Positions 10,094-18,119 of a DNA stretch of 60,000 nucleotides are shown here, one piece after another. The first letter of the stretch is position 1. Each line of letters begins with the position of its first letter. The notes beneath the pieces are model-generated. The model did not search any database, was not told where the DNA came from, and worked only from the letters and a program-made list of their open reading frames with translations. Position numbers and translations under genes: made by a program. The stretch is taken from assembly GCA_009746045.1 (NCBI GenBank), contig RPFO01000819.1, positions 188,001 to 248,000 of the forward strand, written 5' to 3'. This DNA is from Mesostigma viride. Taxonomy: Eukaryota > Streptophyta > Mesostigmatophyceae > Mesostigmatales > Mesostigmataceae.

Positions 10094-10771
10094 TGTAACG
10101 AACCCAGATTTACACCTAAACCTGAGCTACGTCGCGAAAGATCAACTGTGCCGGTAAGAGGAAGAATCAAGGTGGCCTAATGCAGATTGCGCTTCACGAC
10201 TGGGGTCGTGAGATATCTGGCACCGCGACTTGATGCCAAGCTAATTAATACACACTTATAATGGCTAGCAAGACCAATTACAAATGGATAAGTGCCCCAG
10301 GTTCAATGTGTAGGCTTCATCGCACTTTACACTCATCGAACCAAGAGGACGAGACTCTCGTCCTCGGACCAATTTCACCTAGGTCTGCCACCAAGCTGGC
10401 AAGTGGCGCCGACATGGCGCCGACCTTCCAGAGAATTACGAAGCATGCAGTCCACACAAGATCCTCGGGTCGACATCGACCCTCGCCAGGCTACAGAATC
10501 CACGCATGAGTACAATATCTCAACCAGCTATAAAGTACGCAGCGCGGCGCGACTGCACCGGCCCCTAGAAGATCGCATACATCAACCTAGGCCCAAAATA
10601 ACTGGTCCGAATCACACAAACTATCATAATTCCATACAAAAGTCCTGACCAAGGGACAATTCCCAAATTAAGTCCCGAAATGAGTCCCAAAGTCCTACGG
10701 ACTATGACTACAAGCCAAAACACATAATTTATTCCATTGTTGCGCCCGTTCCAAGGGTCGGGTTCGCAACA
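10094..10771 (-). repeat. 3' LTR of element A
   Basis: Pairs with 17437-18114. The ends are TGTAACG...CGCAACA as read on the + strand. It contains the hairpins CACGAC-TGGG-GTCGTG (10195-10210) and GAGGACGAG-ACT-CTCGTCCTC, both of which also occur in the diverged LTR of element B. On the minus strand, TATAAGTG near 10257-10263 is a candidate TATA box. Confidence 0.9.
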
Positions 10772-10786
10772 CTCCTCCCCCTCCCC
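10772..10786 (-). promoter_or_regulatory. Polypurine tract of element A
   Basis: Read on the minus strand this is a purine run (GGGGAGGGGGAGGAG) directly abutting the 3' LTR. It fixes the element's minus orientation. Confidence 0.75.
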
Positions 10787-11285
10787 GGGGGACGGTAGTC
10801 CCTACCGTCATGCAGGTAAGGACCAACAACGAAAGGGAGAAAGCACACAACAAACATACTACTAACCACGCAGGGTTACTCTACTTGCCACGCAGGGCAA
10901 AATCAGATTGACCATAGGGGTACTATGTCCCAGCCCTTGTTCTCCAACGGGCCAGTAAAACCAATTCCCCCAAAACTCGCCACACAAGGACAAGTCTTGA
11001 CGTAGTCAACGTATCTCCCTACTATAGGCCGAAGGGAGGAAACCAGATCCTATCACGTGAGGGCTTTCGGGTTTTGACCACAGAAACTTCTCCGCGTGGG
11101 TTAACAGTCGCCTGAATGAACAGCTCGTTTGACTTTTTCGCCATGGCGGGGCTTCCATGACTAGAGACTGCTCCAGACGGCGGGGATATTCCCAGTACTG
11201 ACGGTACAGGGCATCCATTGGCATTATAGGTGTGGGGCGCTCCACCTTGCCTGCTGGCTGTCTTCCCACCACGAAGTCATTCCTA
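10787..11285 (-). other. 3' end of element A; possible remnant of a pol C-terminus
   Basis: No complete gene is seen. On the minus strand, 11006-11272 encodes an 88-residue open stretch with residues such as VVGRQPAGKVERPTP and RRLEQSLVMEAPPW. Its location just before the polypurine tract is where the tail of Pol would sit in an autonomous relative. This suggests, but does not prove, that element A arose by deleting the middle of a full gypsy-type element. Confidence 0.3.
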
Positions 11286-13100
11286 TAGTGTCCACCTTCC
11301 GACTCCCACGTTTGTCCTATCTACTGTTAAGCCTCCCACGGTCCTAAATTTAGGACTTTGTCCTAAATCGTCCTAGTGGTCACTATAACCGAGGTACCGG
11401 GGGGGGGGGTCACTATATGGACCGTACCCCATGTCCACCGTACCCGGCATGATGTACCCGACCCGTGGTACCGGCACATGGTACCCGGATTCCGTACCCG
11501 GGTACCGGGTATAATGGCGGGAAAGTAGGTACCTCGACCAAAAATATAACCGATTTTGGAGCGAAAAAGTGGGTGCGGGAATGAAGTGAGGTGGATATGG
11601 CGACCTGACAATCGTGGCCGGCGTTTTCACGTGCGTTTATCATTTCGGGCGCCCAGTAGCAAAAACGAAAGGTTGTTAGTTATGCTTAAAGGCTGTGAAT
11701 ATTTTCTGCGCAAGTTTTATGTGTAGCGCTGTAGCACAGCGGCACAACACAAATGGGTCGCAGATCGCCTGCTCGCGGAGGGTCGATTTTGGCACAAACA
11801 TGTTAGTGTATTAGCAATGGTGGTGCGAATCAAGCCAGGAAATTTTTGTGGACGATTTTTATTATAGTCTGGAGTTTAGAAACGGAGTATTTGACATGGG
11901 AGCGCCTGGGCCGTGATATTCTTGCCCGATTTCCATTGTCGACCATGTTTTAGGGACGTTCAGGCTGGGCAGCGAGCGCACCTTATAGGTCTTCACTTTC
12001 GGTATTTCTTGGACCTAGAACGCAGCACAAGCGTGGTTTATATCATTGTCGAACCGGTTGGCCAGCTTTGGTGCGCTCAGCTCTCGGAAAGCTGACCTCG
12101 CTGCGGATTTCAGCGACTTTTTTTGCAACCATCTGGAATGAGGCGACGTAAGTAGCAGGTACGTGCCGGGTTGTCCTAGATCATGAGTGTAACTGGCAAC
12201 GCTGTCGTGGTGTTTTGAGTCAGCCAGCTATGCCTAAAAAGAGGGGACGCTCTCTGTGCACATAACTGTCACACATAGTTGGTTTACGTCATACAATTTT
12301 TTACGTCTCTATCTTCGTCGTCCGCTGCAGCTAAAACACACATGCGTAAGGGCAGTTTTACTCATGTGTTAGTTATAAACCATGGTCCTATGGCCTGCAG
12401 TCGTTCAGGGTGTTCTCAGACAGTATATACAGTATGGTTTACGTGTTACATGCACCCTGAATTCGCTCACAAAGCGTTGCATGTTAGCACACCGTTGTTT
12501 TGTAACTTGATTTGGCTGCATTCATGTGTTAGTTGCAATGCAAATGCATTGTTTTTTCATCGCTGGGTGGTGGCCAGCATGTCCGTGATGTCAAAGAAGG
12601 TTTGGCATATGCTTAGAGAAAGTTTACCGCAAGGGGTGGGCCATGTTCAAGCCGGGCAACCTCAGCAACCATGCAACCGTATATTGCATTACCTGCACCA
12701 TCTGTGACACCGTTAAGCACGCGTATATATAGAGGCAGCCACAGCAGGGTATGGCCTTGTTATACGCTGCCCCGCCATCCCAAGGCCTCGTAGGGTCCCC
12801 TAGCGCTTGTAAGATGCTCAAGGGACCGTGTGGATAGCATGGTCATGCGTTGACACTAATTGGTCCTAATGGTCCTAAAACCCACATTTTGGCCAAATTC
12901 GCGCTTTGAGGTCTGGCAGGTGGCAGGGCCCATTCATGCACTAAATGTAATTATTTGACCCCAGGTTTTTGATAGAAACTAAAAAAGTGTGTTATCTGTC
13001 ATGGGCACGAATGCCAGGGTCAAATTTTAATGTTTGCATATATATATTTTAATTCCACTTGGTCCTAAATTTAGGACTTTTACTGGGAAGATGGACACTA
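11286..13100. mobile_element. Putative non-autonomous DNA transposon nested in element A
   Basis: The boundaries are a short inverted repeat: GTGTCCACCTTCC after a TA on the left (11286-11300), and GGAAGATGGACAC followed by TA on the right (13086-13100). There is one mismatch and a TA target duplication, as in Tc1/mariner-type MITEs. Inside each end lies the same palindrome CCTAAATTTAGG (about 11344 and 13065). The 1.8 kb between has lower GC than its host element and no recognisable gene; an open frame at 12279-12707 is unlike any family I know. A cluster of GTACC/GGTAC motifs lies near the left end. Confidence 0.4.
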
Positions 13101-14085
13101 CCGGGACCTTACACCAAGAACCAGGTCCAGGTTGGCCTAAGGCCGGCTACCTACCCCAGGTCAAGCATGACATTTCACGGTCGACTCAAGCAACATAATA
13201 CCGTGACCTCATCACGTGAGGCACCACTGGAAACTGGAATTAACAAATCACAGGGCAATGTGACTGGAAACTCCGGATCTCTGGACTGGAACAACAGGAA
13301 CATGAACCCCCATAATCCTTCCTGGAATCTCCCCCACTTCCCACAAATCCATCAATCTCCCTCTCACCGCTGCCCTCCCTGGCGACCGCGCTAGTGCAGG
13401 GCTGCGGCAGCATATAAAATTCCGCCAATGCTTATCACAACTGGGATAGTAATACGCGCGTGGCGGACACGTTGCGCGCGACCATGCACAGCTAGCTGGT
13501 GGCGCGGACACGCAATAATTGGGGTTCGCAACAGTGGTCCGCGGGGCGCTCGCGTGCAGAACTGACCAATGCAGTCGATGCAGGGAGGACCACCAAGCTG
13601 AATCACGTCTTGCCTGTGCGGAGATGCGCGCGCAAGCGCTGAACTCGCCATCTCGTCTGCAAGACCCCTGATGTCGAGTCAACCACAGCGGAAGGCCACC
13701 TCCAGGTAAGGCAGAAGGCGGGGAGACCTCTGGGGCCTGCCCGTCGCTCCTATCTACGTTATTGGCCTCTGGGGCCGACGCGTCTGCATCTGGTGCAGGC
13801 GTCTGTTCTACCTGGTTGACTAACTCTACTCCTCCCTTCCCCCTCGTCCGAAGATGTCGTCCGGGAAACGTATGAGCGAGAGGCACCAACGGCCCGCAGC
13901 TAGTTTGCAATTGGTAGAATGACACAGGCACCAATACTCGCTGCGACCATCACGTCTCCCGGGGGAAGCACTTGACCGTGTATACGTCGGCCTCCTCCGC
14001 CTCCTCTTGCTGGTCACGTACGTGCCTGGTATAGGTACTCCGCCACGACCACAGGAGGGCCGAGAGGTTCCAGCGCACTGAGGGA
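13101..14085 (-). other. Region downstream of gag in element A, no recognised domain
   Basis: An open frame of 228 codons (13248-13934, minus) exists but is Ser/Arg/Ala/Pro-rich, with no motif of protease, RT or integrase. The Gag frame stops at 14086. This part probably represents decayed pol or untranslated sequence. Confidence 0.3.
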
Positions 14086-16272
14086 TCAAACCCGAGTGTG
14101 GGATCCCTCCCCTTCCCCAAGGGACCGCGCGTCCGCGCGCTGGTCGTCGTCATCCGGGGGGCCTTGCTGGAACTTGTGGGCCCACGCTGGAACACGTGCG
14201 CGCGTCTTGAGTCGCGGGCAGTCCTTCTTGAGGTGTCCGATCTCGTTGCACCTGAAGCAGCGGGCCTTGGACACGTCGATGGTGTGTAGCTGTGTGGCGG
14301 GCACCTCATCGTCCTCGGATTCCTCCTCCCGGACGGGTTCAACTTCCCGTGGGCTGGCTGAGCCCTGGTGCGTGATGATGTCGGCCACTTGGAGAAGGTA
14401 CTGCTGGACGGCGTGGATGTCAAGATTCGCCCAGGGCACCTCCGCGTAGTGCGTCTTAACCTCGTCCAGGAGGTCAGGGTGAATTGCCTCCAGAAACCGA
14501 ATCTTGTACTCGGTCCACGTCAGGTCGCCGGTCAGCCGCGCCGCAAAGGAGTCAAAGGTGGTGAGGAACTCCGCCAAGTCAGTGTTGCCTTGACGTAGGC
14601 GGCCGAACTCAAACCGCTCCGTCAGTCGATAGCCGGGAGGGATGAGCTTGCGCCGGATGCGCTCAAGCAGTTCCTCAACCGTCTGCGGGTATGACTGAGC
14701 CGCCACACTCTCGACGTTAAGCATCCCGACTACTGATGGGTCCATGCACTTCACCACCACGTACGGGATCAGCACCTTGGTAGCCAGCTGCCACTCGTTG
14801 TGTTCACACCATACTGTGTACAGCTGCTGCCACATACGAGCCCACTCGTCGATCTCGCGGGGACTCATGCCCGCGTGGAGCTTGGGCACCGCCTTGAAAT
14901 CTGGCAGGGGCGGGGCCTTGACCGGCGCTCCCAGGGGCCCGCCCGTCTCGCAGTACGCGGGACTGGAAAAGGTGGGGTGCTGTTGGCGCCTCGCCCACGC
15001 TTCATAATGGGACGGTCCATGGGAGGGGGCATACGGGGCAGACTCGCGCCGGGATACAAGAGCGTCCGCGCCGCGCCAAGCTGGATAGTCGCCAGTCCCA
15101 CGTCGGGGCGCGTAGGCGTCAGATGGCCGCCGAAAGGCAAAGCGGTCCGACTCACGCCGCACGCGGACCGACGTGGGATGCTCGTAGCCAGGGTCGTCCA
15201 AGGGCAGCCGACTGAAGTTGACATTCGTGGGCGCGCTCCTGGCGGGTGTGTATGGTGGTACGGTGGGGAATGGGCTAGGAGGAGCGTGTCCATCGTCCCA
15301 TGGGTCGCCATGGACGTAGGCCGACGATCCTGGCGCTCTAGGCGGGGACCTGGACTCTCGCTCGTAAGACCCGAAGGATACCCGACGAGGGACCCGCCCG
15401 GGCTCCGGCCTCGACCCCCCCCGTCCACGCCCGGCCCATGCATGGGTCAGACGCGTGCTCCCGCGCGCGTACGTCGCCGGGTAGTACCGATCCATGCGAG
15501 CAGCAAGCGGGGGTACGAACGGAGAGCTTGCTGTTGAGCTACCTGCGTCCTCTACATCCTCCTCCTCCTGCGCATCTTCCACGGAAGGGGGTCGCTGCGT
15601 AGGAGGTACCCTGTCCCAGTTGCCCATATGCTGGGTCAATAGCGGTCGCGGCTGCTGCTGCGTCTGCTGTCGCTGTCGCTGCTGCTGCTGCTGCTGCGTT
15701 TGTCGCGACGGCGGAGACTGCAGAGACTGAGGCTGTCGCTGCGGCGACTGCTGAGACAATTGCTGCCGCTGCGGCGACGGCTGAGGCACATGCTGTCGCT
15801 GCGGCGACTGCTGAGGCTGAGGCTGTCGCTGCGGCGACTGCTGAGACAGTTGCTGCCGCTGCGGCGACGGCTGAGGCACATGCTGTCGCTGCGGCGACTG
15901 CTGAGGCTGAGGCTGTCGCTGCGGCGACTGCTGAGACAGTTGCTGCCGCTGCGGCGACGGCTGAGGCACATGCTGTCGCTGCGGCGACTGCTGAGGCTGA
16001 TGTTGTCGCTGCGGCGACTGCTGTTGCTGATCAAACCCTAGGGCAGCTTGTTCTATCTGCGACTCCAGAATAGTCTGCCGTTGTGCGGTAACCCTAGCGG
16101 CTGCATCGGATCTCCGGGAGCCTCTGGACGTGCTAGATCTTCTGGAATCCTGACTGGACGTGCTGGATCTTCTGGAACCCTGACTGGACGCGCTAGCCGC
16201 GTCTTCTTTCTCTCTATTGTCCTCTGGGGACTGTGCAGTACCTGTACCTCGCCTCCTATGCCTCCGGGGCAT
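14086..16272 (-). CDS. Gag polyprotein of element A
   Basis: The frame has 728 codons starting MPRRHRRR. Order: a basic, Ser-rich N-terminus; a Gln/Pro-rich region (about residues 85-200) made of 10-residue SPQRQ-type units; an Arg/Pro-rich linker; a capsid-like helical domain (KLHAGMSPREIDEWARMWQQ; FLEAIHPDLLDEVKTHYAEV) typical of Ty3-type Gag; and a CCHC knuckle (CFRCNEIGHLKKDC) close to the C-terminus. It has no following protease or RT frame. Element B carries a diverged, broken relative. The product should form particles that package element RNA and borrow RT and integrase from another element. Confidence 0.85.
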   Translation of the reverse strand: MPRRHRRRGTGTAQSPEDNREKEDAASASSQGSRRSSTSSQDSRRSSTSRGSRRSDAAARVTAQRQTILESQIEQAALGFDQQQQSPQRQHQPQQSPQRQHVPQPSPQRQQLSQQSPQRQPQPQQSPQRQHVPQPSPQRQQLSQQSPQRQPQPQQSPQRQHVPQPSPQRQQLSQQSPQRQPQSLQSPPSRQTQQQQQQRQRQQTQQQPRPLLTQHMGNWDRVPPTQRPPSVEDAQEEEDVEDAGSSTASSPFVPPLAARMDRYYPATYARGSTRLTHAWAGRGRGGSRPEPGRVPRRVSFGSYERESRSPPRAPGSSAYVHGDPWDDGHAPPSPFPTVPPYTPARSAPTNVNFSRLPLDDPGYEHPTSVRVRRESDRFAFRRPSDAYAPRRGTGDYPAWRGADALVSRRESAPYAPSHGPSHYEAWARRQQHPTFSSPAYCETGGPLGAPVKAPPLPDFKAVPKLHAGMSPREIDEWARMWQQLYTVWCEHNEWQLATKVLIPYVVVKCMDPSVVGMLNVESVAAQSYPQTVEELLERIRRKLIPPGYRLTERFEFGRLRQGNTDLAEFLTTFDSFAARLTGDLTWTEYKIRFLEAIHPDLLDEVKTHYAEVPWANLDIHAVQQYLLQVADIITHQGSASPREVEPVREEESEDDEVPATQLHTIDVSKARCFRCNEIGHLKKDCPRLKTRARVPAWAHKFQQGPPDDDDQRADARSLGEGEGSHTRV
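15731..16020 (-). repeat. 90-bp coding minisatellite in the Gag of element A
   Basis: There are about three copies of a 90-bp unit starting at 15731, 15821 and 15911, nearly identical. Each unit encodes three 10-residue subunits beginning SPQRQ. All units keep the frame. Length variation between copies is likely. Confidence 0.85.
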
Positions 16273-17436
16273 TTAGGCCGTTGTACCTTACCCACACCGT
16301 ACACTGCAAGCAACACCTCCCCAGTGAGAGAGAGAGAGATGACAACCGCGTAATATATATATATACTTGAATAGTACTTATTACTGATATTAACTATTAG
16401 CTATTAACTATTAACACTAGGCTATGACCAGTAGTGCTATAGAGCTGCTGTATCAAACACTATCTAGTGCTTATGACCTAAAGGAGGTGCCCAGGTGGAG
16501 CTGCTCTAGTGCTCGCAACACATCATGTGCAGGTAGCTGTGTGAGATACCTAGTCTGGTGCAGCCCTTATGGGAGTAGTATATTATCCCTAATATACTAA
16601 CCTACCTCTGTGATGAATACGTCTATAACCTCCGTCATTATTACGTCTATTGCGAGAGGTTCCCATGAACTACCGATTAGGTATAAAGCAATATCACACG
16701 GTATTGAAGCATGAAATGCAGGAAGGGAAAGAAAAGGAGGACAGCCCACCCAGGATACCTCTACGTGCAGGTGACGTGCTCACAGCGAGAGAGAAACACA
16801 AGGCAGAAACAAAACGTTCACAAACAGTACGAAGAACGTTGAGGTACAGCCACCGGCAACACAGTAAGGCAACGGCCAGCCGGTGACTACCCTCGAGCCG
16901 TAGGCAGCGTTGCCCTCTGGGGGTCCGCCCACGGCTCACGAACGTTGGCCTCTGGGGCAACGTGGGTACCAACAGTCACGAACATGAAATCGGACACGAC
17001 AGAAAACATATACCCCGTTGCTACGCGCGTGGGTAAGACAGGGGACAAGAAGGACTTATATATATATTGCTTTACCGATGCCTTACTGCCGTCAGTATCG
17101 TTGAAAACCCTGAGTTCTGGCCGCCACCTGGTGTCGTTGAAAGCCGGAGCTCTGGCCGCCACCGGGTGTCGTTGAAAACTGGGGCTTTAGCCGCTACCGT
17201 CGGCAGCCCAACACCACGGGATCGCTGCTGACCCCGCCGAGTATTCCTTACTGGCCGCTCGCCGTCTAGGTCGTCGTTGAATCCCTTGCGGGATTGCCGC
17301 CGACCTGTCCAGCGGTCGTTGAATAATGGAACCTCTATCTACACCAAGCTCCGCCTTGGTCTTCCTAACTGGCTACACTAGCTCTCTCTGCGAGAGTTAG
17401 CTAACCTTGCCAGCAACACAAACCTCCGATAACCAG
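16273..17436 (-). other. Long 5' leader of element A with short repeats and primer-binding site
   Basis: About 1.16 kb lies between the 5' LTR and the Gag start, without a gene. Near the LTR (17090-17330) a motif combining TGGCCGCCA and GTCGTTGAA recurs three to four times. The same pattern is in the leader of element B (41700-41920). Read on the minus strand, TGGTTATCGGAGG (17435-17423), one base from the LTR end, is a candidate tRNA primer-binding site, and it is conserved in element B. The repeated part could form packaging or translation structures. Confidence 0.6.
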
Positions 17437-18114
17437 TGTAACGAACCCAGATTTACACCTAAACCTGAGCTACGTCGCGAAAGATCAACTGTGCCGGTAA
17501 GAGGAAGAATCAAGGTGGCCTAATGCAGATTGCGCTTCACGACTGGGGTCGTGAGATATCTGGCACCGCGACTTGATGCCAAGCTAATTAATACACACTT
17601 ATAATGGCTAGCAAGACCAATTACAAATGGATAAGTGCCCCAGGTTCAATGTGTAGGCTTCATCGCACTTTACACTCATCGAACCAAGAGGACGAGACTC
17701 TCGTCCTCGGACCAATTTCACCTAGGTCTGCCACCAAGCTGGCAAGTGGCGCCGACATGGCGCCGACCTTCCAGAGAATTACGAAGCATGCAGTCCACAC
17801 AAGATCCTCGGGTCGACATCGACCCTCGCCAGGCTACAGAATCCACGCATGAGTACAATATCTCAACCAGCTATAAAGTACGCAGCGCGGCGCGACTGCA
17901 CCGGCCCCTAGAAGATCGCATACATCAACCTAGGCCCAAAATAACTGGTCCGAATCACACAAACTATCATAATTCCATACAAAAGTCCTGACCAAGGGAC
18001 AATTCCCAAATTAAGTCCCGAAATGAGTCCCAAAGTCCTACGGACTATGACAACAAGCCAAAACACATAATTTATTCCATTGTTGCGCCCGTTCCAAGGG
18101 TCGGGTTCGCAACA
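17437..18114 (-). repeat. 5' LTR of element A
   Basis: Pairs with 10094-10771 with one mismatch noticed over 678 bp. It is flanked on the right by the target duplication GTACT at 18115-18119. It contains the same hairpins, and the candidate minus-strand TATA box near 17600-17606. Confidence 0.9.
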
Positions 18115-18119
18115 GTACT

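Larger units (their letters stand above)
10094..18114 (-). mobile_element. Non-autonomous, Gag-only LTR retrotransposon (TR-GAG-like), element A
   Basis: The two 678-bp LTRs (10094-10771 and 17437-18114) start TG and end CA. They differ at one noticed base (CTACAAG versus CAACAAG near 10709/18052), so the insertion is recent. The 5-bp target duplication GTACT lies at 10089-10093 and 18115-18119. Orientation is minus: the primer-binding site is next to the right LTR, the polypurine tract next to the left LTR, and Gag is on the minus strand. The 6.7-kb interior has no recognisable protease, RT or integrase, which fits elements that depend on a partner's Pol. A small TIR-bounded sequence (11286-13100) appears to be nested inside. 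Confidence 0.9.

Noticed and set aside
10095-10140. CTGAG...CGAAAG in the LTRs of elements A and B resembling a hammerhead ribozyme core, as in retrozymes
   Set aside because: The hammerhead core needs CUGANGA then GAAA. Here the G8 and A9 positions are C and U, and the expected three stems are not evident.
11286-13100. CACTA-type transposon ends (TAGTG ... CACTA)
   Set aside because: In CACTA elements CACTA is at the left and TAGTG at the right end. Here the order is reversed, and the flanks fit a TA rather than a 3-bp duplication.
15636-16041. Leu/Arg- or Ser/Arg-rich open frames on both strands over the SPQRQ repeat
   Set aside because: Periodic repeats open all frames. Only the minus frame with capsid domain and zinc knuckle makes sense as a gene.
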